Positions 50,513 to 61,034 are shown, numbered from the stretch's first letter. The stretch is 64,000 bases of DNA from Apostichopus japonicus (GCF_037975245.1 NC_092572.1:15258269-15322268); one strand, 5' to 3'. The notes: generated by a model not told the origin, from the sequence alone. Numbers and translations are program-made.

Positions 50513-51073
50513 TTCAGTCAAATTATATTTGACGACATAGTGAATTATCAAAAAAATTACAGCCCTTTAGGCGTTCCATAGGAAACGATTTGACAAGTCT
50601 ATGTTCCTATGGTAGTATACGCCCAGTCATGTGGTCTCTAAGTCTAGATAGAAGTTTTCACTAGCTAAACCCTACCCATCACCGCATAGCTGACAAGTTG
50701 GCCTTTCATGGCACTATCAATTTTCCGTATCATGACCATGTACATTTTTTGCTTTCCGAGCCGGAACTTTTCGTCACTTGTAAACAAACCTCTTCACTCA
50801 TTGGTAAACAAATTTCCTACGCTGCTCCTGGGAGGCCTAAAGGGGTCTAAAATTTCCTCAATTGACCCACTTTTCTAACCACATGTACTTCCATTGATGC
50901 TTTTCAACATGCAAGCCATAAAAACTAGATTATGATTGATAACAGGTCACAAAAGATGTTCCCCCGCTGCTTTTTGGCACTTTTCCTGAAGGCGAACAAT
51001 CGGGCGGATTGATATAGACTCTAATAAGAGTATGCCACCATAACGCGGATCGCAAAGTTACCAACCTGAAGCT
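50513..51073. other. Unique flank, nothing recognised
   Basis: This is AT-rich, non-repetitive sequence immediately outside the satellite. I see no open frame of useful length, no tRNA-like motif and no clear transposon end. Confidence 0.5.
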
Positions 51074-51376
51074 ATCCCAGGATTCATCACAGGATTCATC
51101 TCAGGATTCATCACAGGATTCATCCCAGGATTGAGATTCATCACAGGATTAAGATTTATCACAGGACTCATCCCAGGATTCATCAGAGGATTTAGATAAT
51201 AGATTCATCACAGGATTCATCCCAGGATTCAGATTCATCACAGGATTCATCCCAGGATACATCATAGGATTCGTTCCAGGATTCAGATTTATCCCAGGAT
51301 TCATCACAGGATTCATCCCAGGATTCAGATTAATCCCAGAATTCATCCCAGGATTCAGATTTATCACCAGATTCAT
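51074..51376. repeat. 12-bp-period minisatellite (ATCCCAGGATTC / ATCACAGGATTC)
   Basis: About 25 imperfect 12-bp units alternate ATCCCAGGATTC and ATCACAGGATTC, with extra 6-bp AGATTC or AGATTT inserts giving local 18-bp spacing. On the minus strand the period keeps a frame open as an Asn-Pro-Gly-Met-type repeat (51,149-51,376). There is no non-repetitive coding sequence on either side, so I do not call a gene. Unit-to-unit substitutions suggest moderate age. Confidence 0.85.
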
Positions 51377-51995
51377 TCACCGGAGTTATTAATGCAGCGG
51401 GATGTTCGTCGAAAAGTTCTTTCATTTTCATATTTCGTGACGCACATCGGGGGGGGGGGGTGGAAAAATGAAGTCACCGAAGCTCCAGGAGGAATTGTCA
51501 GGAGCAACTCATTAGTTTATCACAACAGAATGACTTGGCCTTTGAAGAGAAATTTGGCTAAAATTCGTCAATTGTTTTCGTTAATCGGATAATACATGGA
51601 CTGGTTCCACGAAATCCCATTCTGTACACTGGTGTACTGCAGCTATAACAATGTAGCGTTTAGTTCCATTTCGTGGTAAAACTAAAGACTTTTTCTTGGT
51701 GACTTATCTTTAAACTTATAGTACCATATGGCGATTTATGGAGTATTTGGAATCATCAAACTTTGTATTGCAATGTTGCATAAGGCTGGTAGGCTCATGA
51801 TCTTGATACTTCCAGAGGTTCAACCAACTTTCCCAGCAGTTGCTGTGGTAGGTAAGAATTATTAAGATGAATGACTTTGTTTATTTATTTCCAACCACTA
51901 AGTAACCAAAGAGTCTTTTAACATACTTTGTTTTCGTCTAGTTATAATCAGTCTTCTTTGCACTCATTACTTTGCTAGGATATATAGTGAAGGTT
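51377..51995. other. Unique sequence with a G12 tract
   Basis: A run of twelve G lies at 51,449-51,460. The small + strand open frame across it (51,392-51,592) shows no family resemblance and includes the homopolymer, so I do not call it. Nothing else was recognised. Confidence 0.4.
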
Positions 51996-52933
51996 TCATA
52001 ATTGACACACCCCCGCAATTGACGCACCTCCAAAATGATTACTAGTGCGTTACAGAAGGGAACCTAAACTTTTTGCAGCGAAGCAGAGTTATATATTCCA
52101 TGAATTTGAATCCATTACAGATATGTGCTGATCAAATTGTGTTTTTTGAAAAGCCTTCCCCCAGTTTTGCAAGTTTCTTGGTATTTGAAAATGTTACTCC
52201 CTAACAATAACCAAAATTACCTTAATATGATACCACTACTCTCTGAGACTGACCTGTCAGAGCTTAGCGGCTCAGAGCAAAGCAAACAGCATCAAAAGTC
52301 AATAAATGTATACTTAGGCCAACATTACAGTTAGCTTATTGATGAATGCGTCAGTGTAGGCGGGGGTATGAAAGAACTTGACACAGAATACATTTTGTGG
52401 CCTAATTCTGCTTCATTGTACGATGCGTAGTCACAAAAAATAAATACTTTGAGATCATTTCAACTTTGAGGAACTACACATATAAAAATCTCATACAGTT
52501 GAGTGATTTGTACTTTTCGTTGATAGACATTATTAATCAAATCATTAAAGGGTGTGAAGACTCATGCAAAAAGAAACGTCTAATGCCGGTGCTCTGACCT
52601 AGTTTCGAATGAGGTGTAACAGAAGTGTTAGACACCGCTATTGATCCTAGAAAATACACACACAGCTTGCTACCATCGGTAATTGGACACAAATGTACAG
52701 TCAGTATGTACAGCTGCGGTCAATACCCACAGCACAGTGTGTAAACGATACAGCGATGGACATCTTAGGTCCGGCTAAAAAATAAATAACAAAGGTATCA
52801 CGTTTCATTTTTGTCTGCATTTTGTAGCTACACAAACAAAAGGTCACTTGCAGCAACATAAAGTTAACTTTTTCAGATGGCTGCACTCGGTCTGGGGGGA
52901 CTCTTCAATGCCTTTTAGGTGCGTCAATTATGA
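51996..52933. mobile_element. Putative non-autonomous TIR DNA element, about 938 bp
   Basis: The left end TCATAATTGACACACC (51,996-52,011) and right end GGTGCGTCAATTATGA (52,918-52,933) are inverted repeats with 15 of 16 matches. A second copy of the inner motif, AATTGACGCACC, follows directly inside the left end. The outer bases allow a reading with TA flanks (CATA at left, TATG at right), which would fit a Tc1/mariner-type target duplication, but the complementarity runs beyond TA so the exact ends are uncertain. The interior has only short unrelated frames and no recognisable transposase. It could instead be a pair of related solo repeats. Confidence 0.5.
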
Positions 52934-54805
52934 GCCCACCATGCTACTACTGCGCAGATTGATAACATTTGTCTCAATTAACAAGTTTGCCCTTGGAAGC
53001 TAAAGAAGTAAAGAGTAAATATTTCATTGTTCATCTTGTTAGAGATTCCTTTAAAAGACCTACTGTACTATGTTGGCCCCAATTTTAATATGTTCTTTCG
53101 CTTTGTGAATGTATAAATTGTTACGTTGGGGTGTGCTCCGGCTCAATTAGTTTGGGCTCCGTTATTAAATAAGTATAATGAACAACAGATAAAGAGAAAC
53201 TCCAGACATAGATATAATTGTATAGAATATGAGCTTTATTGCTGGAGTGTATCTGAAGTACAGTCTCTGAAGTCTGGAATCTTAGTCTTTTACATATTAA
53301 AAAACAACAGTATTTAAGTCATTGCAACTTCCACTGAGGGGGCAATAACCTCTCTGTGACATAAACTCTTGGTCTTACTTATAATTACTAAGGCACATGG
53401 AGATGACTAGGACTAACCTTATTTGTAATACACATGAGATGCAACAGGTTGTCATCTGTGTTTAAGCATGAGTATTTCATGGAATTAAGACAAAGGGGGC
53501 TTCTACGAATATGATGTGGGTGTAGGGTGAATAAGTCATGAACAGGAAGTAAGCAGTTACTCTTAAGACAAAGAGGCATGGAAGCAAATGTTTAAAGTAA
53601 TATGATGGGAGTTCTACATACTACATTACAATATGCAAAACTCCATGGCAATGGTTTTAGAATGGCATATTCAGCAGGAACTGCTTCTTGTGTAAATATC
53701 TTGGTTTTACCATCATTAGCTATGTGGCCTTAAGAAAGTAAACTTAAGCAGACTTAGAAAAAACAATAAATGTTGTTTCTTGGCTGATTAGGTAAATAAT
53801 TCAATGAGAGATTGAGCACAAAGTATTTGCAGTGTTAATTACCCCCTTATGAACTGACATGACATTCACAGCAACAACCAGCCTGCAAGTCAGATCCTAT
53901 GGGAGATGAAAACGCCTTGAAATGCTACATGTTAATTTCATCTCAAACCGAAGAGCAAATTCGCTGGCACTGCTAGCTAACATGTTTGTTACTTGCAATG
54001 GTACAATAAGGAATGCAATAGGGCACAAGAAACTGGGGTTGCAGAAAATTAGGCAGACATTACATGAAATGCCCCTTACAGAAATTGACACAAATTATGC
54101 AGCCTTGCATCCAATGATAATCATTTGAGTCAACAAATCCACTGTCTCTGATTTCCTGGCTATGATTCTTATCTGTCTAAGAAGGTATAAATCTTTCTTT
54201 GGAATGATAGTAACATAATATTTAATCACTCTGCAAAGAAGCCAACTCTGAAGTTATCCCAGCGTAATTAAAAAGTGGTCTTGCCTGGCCATGCAATTTG
54301 TGTACACAAGAGTGATAAGCACCCAGCTTTACAGCTGGAAGTGTGAACTCCAATATCAACTTTCTGCTGAAAACCAGAGTTGTGGCCTATATATCAGGAA
54401 TTCAAGAGTGTTCAATTCTGTAAGGGTCACTTTCATAGCATGTGTAGTATAATTGCACTAGCCTAGTTCTCTGTGTTAGGGAAAGTTGTGCGGTATGTGG
54501 TTACTGTAAGTGAAATTCTTACAGTGTGGACACTGGCATTTGAAGTTACTTGTGTTCACAAAATGGTTAACACTTGGGAATGATTTAAACGGCTTCAGTT
54601 TACATGGTTCTATTGCTTTTGATTTCTCTTTTGCTAACTGTTTTGGCAATTTCACAAATCTGTTCAGGTGATGCAGAATTTAGTTTGCAGGTGGTTCAAT
54701 TCCACCAACAGAAATGACTCAGCTATACAGTTTCAAGAAGGAATACAAAGACATAAACATGTACTGTATATACCGATAACCGACAATGAAACAGTTTCGC
54801 ACATG
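52934..54805. other. Unique AT-rich sequence, nothing recognised
   Basis: Several short open frames occur on both strands (for example 53,922-54,128 and its antisense), but none has a recognisable domain, signal or splice context, and overlapping frames of similar length on both strands argue against coding. No tandem repeats or transposon ends were seen. Confidence 0.45.
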
Positions 54806-54845
54806 GGCGGCAATCATGAGGGAGGGGAGGGGGAGGGACGGGGAC

Positions 54846-54985
54846 AAGTCTCCCCCAATATTTTAGGTAGGGGATATAGTATATAATATCCCACCAATAT
54901 TTGGTGGCATAGTTTATTTTGTGTGGCTATGAATAGAAAATAATGTGTGACATTATTTATCCAAATCATATTTGGCGGTGGCGAA
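54846..54985. repeat. Cluster of short palindromes, probable interspersed-repeat fragment
   Basis: GGGATAT and ATATCCC (54,868-54,889 region) form a 7-bp stem. They are followed directly by CCACCAATATTTGGTGG (54,890-54,906), a perfect 7-bp palindrome with a 3-nt centre. A related CCAAATCATATTTGG follows near 54,961, ending in GGCGGTGG. The preceding purine-rich GGGAGGGGAGGGGGAGGG (near 54,820-54,838) could form a G-rich structure. Dense nested palindromes are typical of MITE-like or foldback repeats, but I cannot define ends or target duplications. Confidence 0.4.
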
Positions 54986-55012
54986 ACCTTCATCCAACAC
55001 ATGCTGCATGAG

Positions 55013-55552
55013 GTAAGTGACACTTTGAGGTCGTTTCTTTGATCTGTGACCGTATAGTTGCCACTCATCATTATTATCATGTCTGTACATCTATTGTGTA
55101 TGAGTGTACAGTAAGTATCTGTTCGTACACTCATATATATGATCCACATCGATATGGGTTCCCTATTTAATTTCTTTTTTATGTTTTTACGATATTGTTA
55201 GTAATTTCAAAAGAGAAATTGCTGAAGATGCAATTTACAAGGCCTGGGAAGTGCCATTTACAGCGATCTGGGAGGCATTTTCAGCCAAAATTTTCTTGTA
55301 CGCTTCACTCCAAAAATGGTGGCGCTAAGCTTAGATAGTTTTCAATGCCGTATAGATACGGCTCTGATAGTTTGCCTACAGTTTGGCCCCTCCCTTGGCA
55401 AATTCCTGGCTACGCGCCTGAAACCGAAACAAAGCGAAATTTTGTTCCCCGCTTAAATTGGGCTTAGTGAGGAAATTTGATAACCCCCCCAAAAAAAAAT
55501 CAATATTATATATATATAATACCTGAGGGGTTTCACGTGACCGTGCATGCTG
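55013..55552. other. Unique sequence, nothing recognised
   Basis: AT-rich sequence with an A9 run and a short TA repeat (near 55,490-55,518). No coding or RNA gene features were seen. Confidence 0.4.
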
Positions 55553-55587
55553 GTTTATACTCCATACTTGGGTAGTATGCTATAAAC
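55553..55587. other. Imperfect hairpin GTTTATA...TATAAAC
   Basis: GTTTATA and TATAAAC form the base of the stem, with an inner CATACT/AGTATG stem and a 5-nt loop, separated by a small asymmetric interior loop. It could be a foldback fragment; nothing nearby indicates a function. Confidence 0.4.
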
Positions 55588-56519
55588 ATTATGCAAGGGA
55601 CAGGAGGACCGAGGTGTTTTTGGGCCTTCACAAGCATTATTTAATTATTGTAGAAATTACGGTGGCCCAGATGAGACATGGAATTTTCGAACGTTTCATG
55701 TCATATGTATTACCTTCTTTAAACTGTCCAAGTTTTGAGTGTGTGACTTTCTATAGAAGAAAAGAAATAAGATCGGAAATTAGATGTATTGTGTGGTGAA
55801 TGAAACGAACATTGATCATTTGTTTGCAAAACACTCTTCTGCTAATACAATGGATCCAGTTGAATGATTTAGTACTGCCGTGTAGTAAATCCCTTGTTGA
55901 CGAGTAACAAATAGAAACGTAGGCTTTGTACTCATTTCCCCCATTTTTCTAAGTGAGCAGAGGTATGTCGGTGCATGTGGTGGGGCAGTAGCCCTCTCTG
56001 CCCTCCTGTGTACGTAAGTATATATGTGGTTGTAACGGAATCCCACATTTGGGTATCAGAAAAGTCGATGTTCAAAAGCTGCGAATATTTACCGGACATT
56101 CGCTGAAATATTAACCATATTTTTTTTTTTCTACCACTCATCCAGTTCCTTCCCGTGAAAATTCATCCTGATAGAAAATTAATATGTTGTTGTAAAGTTA
56201 GTGGCGCTACAGTATTTGTATTTGCCTAAATAATAATTGCCAAGGATATATCTTTCTCTTTTCAATCATGTTGATTTGAAAAACTCACTGTGAAAACAAA
56301 CTCTCCTATTTGTTTATTTGAAATCTCGCTATGAATATCAGTCATTTAGACGGTTGTAGAAGCGAGATGTGTGAAGTAACTTTAAGTCCATCCAAAACAG
56401 TTAAACAAATTACCTCCATAGCACCCAATGATCGATTACCATTTCTCTGTGACGAATACTGGACCGAATTTGCTTGATGTGGGGTTTTCGAACTTCAACT
56501 CGATCTCGAAGAGAAGAAA
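55588..56519. other. Sequence upstream of the candidate OXSM first exon
   Basis: No confident promoter element was found. The stretch holds a T10-type run near 56,120 and several short frames without family resemblance. If the exon at 56,520 is real, the 5' UTR and core promoter should lie in the last few hundred bases here, but I see no convincing TATA box at a fixed distance. Confidence 0.35.
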
Positions 56520-56664
56520 ATGAAGAAGACCGTAGTCGGGCCTGCATCTATATTTCTCTTCTGTAGCGCGAAAAGAACTTTAAATATTCCATTTAGAAGC
56601 CAAAGTAGCTCGAGTGGTATAGTGAGTGCAAGTGGTAGAGTGAGGGTTGGAGTAACAAGAATAG
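56520..56664 (+). CDS. OXSM: Candidate exon 1 of OXSM: mitochondrial presequence
   Basis: The exon opens with ATG in a favourable context (AGAAAATGA) and ends at an ideal donor, AATAG|GTAAGT, in phase 1. The 48 encoded residues contain no Asp or Glu and are rich in Lys, Arg and Ser (start MKKTVVGPASIF, then AKRTLNIPFRSQSSSS). This is what a mitochondrial targeting presequence looks like. The last residues, RVRVGVTRI(G), line up with the RVVVTGIG strand that starts the thiolase-like fold of beta-ketoacyl-ACP synthases, but two conserved positions differ (V to G, G to R). The assignment rests on this, on strand and on position upstream of the clear OXSM exons. The join to the next exon is a problem: the best acceptor at 58,694 is in phase 0. 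It may be a true exon, a decayed one, or the start of a different gene. Confidence 0.45.
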
Positions 56665-57202
56665 GTAAGTGGATTGTCATATTATCTCAATTATGAAGGT
56701 TACAGAGTTGTGCATGTACTAGATTCACGATTAGGCCTAGCCTACTTATATTGCTGTGTAGTATAGCATGGTGTATGGTACTGTAACTTCGCGTGTTCCC
56801 TAAATTCGCGTTACTGTGTTATACATATGTAGTTGCACAAATAGTCAAATTGTAACCACTTTCATTCATAATTTCAATATACAAAGCATGAACAAATGCA
56901 GCCAAAACAAGGCATCATCAATTTTGTGATCTGAGACACTTTCGTGGATTATTCCACAGAGTCAGGGAAATTTTTCCTTGCTTTGAGCAGTTTGACTCCC
57001 AACCTTTACAAGTATAAATTTTCTATTTCCCGCGGAATCTGATCAACTAATTGATGAAATCACATAGCTGAATTGAAAGCACTAAGCCACCGAGCAAAGT
57101 AAGCTAGATGATAGATCGTGATCACAGTTATCTTTTAAAATAACTTTAATGCTATTACTAAAGCGAATTTACAGTATAGGCCTACCATCATCTAGTATTT
57201 CT
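56665..57202 (+). other. 5' part of putative OXSM intron 1
   Basis: The stretch begins with the GTAAGT donor and contains unremarkable AT-rich sequence up to the truncated start of the LINE. No other exon-like or repeat feature was recognised. Confidence 0.35.
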
Positions 57203-58308
57203 ACCGGGAAGTTACTGCCTTGGATCGAGAATTGGCTTGGTAATAGGAAACAGAGGGTGGTAATTAAAGGCTGTGCTTCTTCTTGGCAGGACGTTACTAG
57301 TGGGGTTCCACAATGGTCTGTAGTGGGTCTTTTGTTGTTTGTTGCTATATAAATGACATCGACGGAGATATTTTGTGTACAGCTAAAAAGTTTGCTGATG
57401 ACACCAAATTGTATTCTGAGGTCTCTTCCAAAAACTATTATAAGAAGTTTCAAATGGATTTGAATCAGGTTTTTTCCCGGTCTCAGGGGTGGCAAATGCT
57501 TTTTAATATTAATAAATGCAATGTAATGCACATTGGTAGTACAGTAACCAAAAGTTTATATACAATCTTAACGGTGTGGAGTTACAGGAGGTCTCTGTTG
57601 AAAGAGACCTAGGTATCTACATTGACTCATCTCTACAACCTTCTAAACATTGTCTTGAAGCTGCTAAAAGAGGTATATAATAGGGTTTTAGGTATGATCA
57701 AGAGGAACTTCAGTTTTCTGAAAGAGGACATCGTAGTTAGCCTTTATAAGCAGTTGGTTAGGCCTCATCTGGAAAATGCTGTGCAGGCTTGGAACCCATA
57801 TTTTGCTAAGGATAAGGAAGTACTTGAAAAGGTCCAGGGGAGGGCTACTAGGACGATTAGTTCCTTAAAGAGTGTTCCTTAACTAGTATAGGCGGTTACA
57901 ACTGTTGAATCTCACCACACTGGAGCTTAGGAGGTTACGTGGGGACTTGATCCAGGTTTTCAAGATTGTGTATGGTTTCGACAATTTATCCTTTACCGAC
58001 TTTTTCATGTTTGCTAACAGTAGTTGTACCAGAGGTTATTGTCTTAAACTCCATAAGTCACATAGTAGGATTAATATTCAGCATAACTTTTTTTCTAATA
58101 GGGTTGTGAATGAGTGGAATGGTTTGCCTGAGAAAGTTTTACTTGCAAGTAGTGTCAATGGGTTTAAGAATGCTTTGGACAAGCACTTTAAGCATTGTAA
58201 TCGGGTCTGAGTGTTTGTGTCTTCAGTTTTTCTTTTCTCTCTCTATAGGGTACTTGATGGGGCTTGAGTGTCCCTCCTGATCCTTTTTTTCTACTAAACT
58301 AAACTAAA
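57203..58308 (+). mobile_element. 5'-truncated, frameshifted CR1/jockey-like LINE
   Basis: The similarity starts at GKLLPWIENWLGNRKQR (57,203), inside the reverse transcriptase, so the 5' end and endonuclease are missing. The Q-G of the usual GVPQGS motif is damaged (GVPQWSVVG). The catalytic FADD box is present at 57,391-57,402 in a different frame. Further pieces follow in shifted frames: NINKCNVMHIGS, then a D-L-G-I-Y-I-D segment (about 57,560-57,675), LVRPHLENAVQAWNP (57,622-57,882 frame), and the C-terminal LRRLRGDLIQVFKI and FFSNRVVNEWNGLPE (57,905-58,210). At least four frame changes make it dead. The 3' end carries a short ACTAA-type tail (58,293-58,308), as expected for target-primed insertion. 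It lies in sense orientation within putative OXSM intron 1. Confidence 0.88.
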
Positions 58309-58694
58309 GTAGTATTAGTAACCAGACCCTGGAAGTGGAAATCATCACAAAGGATCACAAGGACTTAAATCAAAGCCCCCCCCTCCAACACCCCCCCCCC
58401 CCCCTTTCAGCACAAGTTTTTATCTGGTTTAAGAAGCTTTATGATCTTGGTGGAACTTCAGGGAGAATGTCAGACTCCTCTTACCAAACCATGATCAGAT
58501 GGTCACAGCTAAAAATATAAAAATGCAGGGTACAGGGTAGTCTGCAATTTACAGTAGGTTAACACTGATAACTTACAGTGTCCAATTACAGTACAAAGTA
58601 ATCACTTACCTGAATGTTATGATGATGACCAAACTTGTCAGAACTTGTTCATTTTTTGTTGTTGTCTGAAATCATTATTTTCATACCATCACAG
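58309..58694 (+). other. 3' part of putative OXSM intron 1, with C15 tract
   Basis: Fifteen C residues lie at 58,391-58,405. Towards the end the sequence becomes T-rich (58,648-58,683) and finishes at CATCACAG, a good acceptor. A second AG at 58,641 (TTGTCAG) also precedes an open frame. Confidence 0.4.
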
Positions 58695-58827
58695 TCTCTT
58701 GTGAATAATTTATATCTTCCACCATTGGGGATTGGTGTCAGCAATGTATGGTCAAAATTACTTCAAGGCAAGAGTGGCATTGGATTGCTGAGTGGAGAAA
58801 AATATGAAGGAATACCAAGTAAAGTAG
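58695..58827 (+). CDS. OXSM: OXSM internal exon: N-terminal ketoacyl synthase segment
   Basis: Mitochondrial 3-oxoacyl-ACP synthase condenses malonyl-ACP with the growing acyl-ACP in type II fatty acid synthesis of the mitochondrial matrix, feeding lipoate production. The exon reads PLGIGVSNVWSKLLQGKSGI then LLSGEKYEGIPSKV. This matches the known family pattern PLG-G--VW--L--G-SGI--L-GE-Y--IP--VA near the N terminus of OXSM. The exon ends at GTAG|GTAAGA in phase 1, and the first two bases of the exon at 63,059 complete the split codon as Ala, as the family predicts. The start is uncertain: CAG at 58,694 has a good pyrimidine tract but gives SLVNNLYLPPLG where LVTPLG is expected, as if five codons were inserted. 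The AG at 58,641 is phase-compatible with exon 1 but adds residues with no counterpart. Active-site Cys and His residues lie in later exons outside the window. Confidence 0.78.
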
Positions 58828-58979
58828 GTAAGATGTTTGAGGATGAAAGAACTGAACCATTTATTTCGTTTTCATGTCTTTTGTGGGTAGCCAAAACAAC
58901 TTTGGCAAATCTTTTCACTGGTCACTGAGTTATTAGTATCCTCGATAGTTTGCAAATCGTGTTTAATCAGAATTCATGT
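58828..58979 (+). other. Start of OXSM intron 2
   Basis: It starts at the GTAAGA donor; no features are seen before the weak similarity to the second LINE begins. Confidence 0.4.
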
Positions 58980-60325
58980 CTATAATAAGTATGAAATCAT
59001 GTTTGTCAATATTTACATTTCTACTCAATGTAAATTTTTCGACAAAAAACGTTTTGTAATCAGTGATGATAATACCGGAGAGAATACCATAGAGAATACA
59101 ATGTGGTGTGCCACAAGGCTCTATTCTTGGTCCATTGTTTTTCATCCTTTATGTCAATGACATTACCAAAGTTTTTGGTAAAGTTAAAGTTGTTTTGTTT
59201 GCTGACGACACAAATATCTTCTTCGTACCACAATCGAGTACTTTATTTCATATTGAAGTATCAACTGAATAAAGACAAGTTCTGCGACTGGTTTGCTGGC
59301 AACAAATTATCATTGAATATTGATAAAACAAACTATATAGTTTTTAATACTTCTTACAATTTTACATGGAATGCTGATATAACTATGGGCGGTCAACGAC
59401 TACAACAAGTCAAAAGCACTAGATTTTTAGGCGTTTATATAGATCATAAACTTAAATGGTGTGAAGACATTACAATTGTCTGTAAAAAAGTTGCAAAAAA
59501 CACTGGTGTTTTAGCTAAGCTTAAGCATTATATGCCACAACACATATTAAAGATTCTCTACCAGACATTAGTCCTGCCACATATTACGTATTGTTGTAAC
59601 ATATGGTCTGGTACTAGATATACCAATCTGAATCCCATTTGTATTACACAGAAGAGAGCAGTCCGCCATATAACACATGCCAAACCACGGGACCACACAA
59701 ATCATTTTAGGTTGTTAAAAACTGATGACATTATTCGAGTTAATCTTGCTACATTTGCTTATAAGGCATGGAATGGACTGTTACCAAATGCTTTTAATGA
59801 CTACTTAATAAGTAACAGTGATGTTCATCATTACAATACCAGATTTTCAGGCAATGCACATTATAACAGATATAATTCTACAATGGGGATGTTATCACTA
59901 AGGGCACGTACAATCAAAACATGGAATTCTCTATCAGACAATATTACAAATAAACCTTCTGCAAAATCATTCAGAAGAAACTTTATTCAAAAAATTATTG
60001 CATCTTATTAATTGAACATGTTCATTTTTATCTCAATACATTACATGTATAGAGATATTGTAACAGTAAGTGGGACTCTCTCTTCTCTTAAAAATTTTTC
60101 AGCATCTTCATATAAAGTTCTTTTTCTCTGGAATTTTCAGAGCAAGCATATATCATATAGGCCAACAAAAGTTACTATTTTTTATTCGAGAATTTTATCT
60201 CATTCTATGACTTTTTCACCGATTTATGTCCAAATCGGGCCAATTTGGACTGAAATACAGTTTAAACAACCCATTTTTGCACACGCTCCAAAACTTATGT
60301 TTTATGAAAAAGAATAGAATAGAAT
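58980..60325 (+). mobile_element. Second LINE remnant (jockey/CR1-superfamily type)
   Basis: The reverse transcriptase palm is well preserved in one frame: GVPQGSILGP (59,105-59,134), YVNDI, and LFADDTNIF with the catalytic FADD at 59,198-59,209. That frame ends at TAA 59,270. The remainder continues in another frame from about 59,250 (KYQLNKDKFCDWFAGNKLSL) to the stop at 60,009-60,011, including FLGVYIDHKLKW, LYQTLVLPHITYCCNIW, QKRAVRHI and a C-terminal SLRARTIKTWNSL. One frameshift therefore separates the catalytic core from an otherwise intact C-terminal part. Upstream similarity fades before 59,099, with an in-frame TAG at 59,090, so the 5' end is lost. The 3' UTR of about 300 bp ends in an AGAATAGAATAGAAT tail (60,311-60,325). 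The sequence differs clearly from the LINE in intron 1, so they are different families. Confidence 0.88.
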
Positions 60326-60689
60326 TGTCTTTCAACAGTGGTATCGTCTAAGATAGGGTCCTATTTATTATATATTTTATTAACATTTTAAACTTTCATT
60401 TGTTGTTTACAGGTAGGTATTAATAAGAATTTTACTAGCTGTAAATGACATTTTATGGCTTTTATTTGCTTTATTTGATGTTTAAATGATTTTTCTTTCT
60501 TAAAACAACACTGAGCTGCCGCCCCTACTTTTAGTAAAAAGGTCCGTTTTTAATGATTAAGCCCCGCCCTAAGTCTGTTTTGTAGCAGATTGGCTATGAC
60601 TCATGGCAGCTACATGTTAGATATACGAAAATGGCTACCCTCGCGACCAATTTTCTCTACTGTAGTTAGGTACGCCAGGTGTAGTGTGC
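60326..60689. other. Intron 2 sequence, nothing recognised
   Basis: AT-rich DNA with one GC-box-like AGCCCCGCCC near 60,560. No other signal seen. Confidence 0.35.
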
Positions 60690-61034
60690 ATGCTAATTAC
60701 ATGTACACATTCTGTACTGCTGAATTCTACGTAGTGCATTTAATTTATATTAGACCTTCGTTTTTGTAACATCCATTTAAGGATAGTACTGGTGTTCAGG
60801 TAGCTTTTCAGAGCAAGGGCCATGATAAGTTTGTTTGATTGCCCTTCATGTATTTTGTATAATTACGTATACACATTCTTGTATTTCTGAAGGCTACTTA
60901 CTGTAGGCCTAGTGCATTTAAAAAAATATATATAGGCCTAGGCCTATTAGGCTTTCAGTGATAGCCACATTAGCATTGTACTGGTGTTCAGATAGCTTTT
61001 CCTAGGAAGGACCAGGGTAAGTTTGTTTGATGGG
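60690..61034. repeat. Diverged local tandem duplication, about 170-190 bp units
   Basis: Ordered matches recur with offsets of about 170-192 bp. They include ACACATTCT(T)GTA, GTGCATTTAA, ACTGGTGTTCAG-TAGCTTTTC (60,788 and 60,980) and TAAGTTTGTTTGAT. Substitutions and indels between the units are many, so the duplication is old. It lies in putative OXSM intron 2. Confidence 0.65.

Noticed and set aside
53897-54128. Overlapping sense and antisense ORFs of 64 and 68 codons
   Set aside because: Both strands are open over the same bases with no homology or splice context; this is expected by chance in such sequence.
54814-55149. 111-codon minus-strand ORF
   Set aside because: It runs through the G-rich tract and the palindrome cluster, has no recognisable domain, and ends in a low-complexity Pro/Ser stretch.
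56495-56680. Minus-strand ORF opposite candidate OXSM exon 1
   Set aside because: Its Leu/Pro/Thr-rich sequence is the antisense of the Ser/Arg-rich presequence on the + strand, which has a start context and an ideal donor.
58635-58928. Reading 58,635-58,928 as one 97-codon protein
   Set aside because: Only the part up to the GTAAGA donor at 58,828 resembles OXSM; the frame after it is intronic, and the continuation is found at 63,059.
59103-60011. 302-codon ORF taken as an intact gene
   Set aside because: Its first 50 or so codons are in the wrong frame over the reverse transcriptase core (GVPQGS and FADD are read in another frame); it is a frameshifted LINE remnant.
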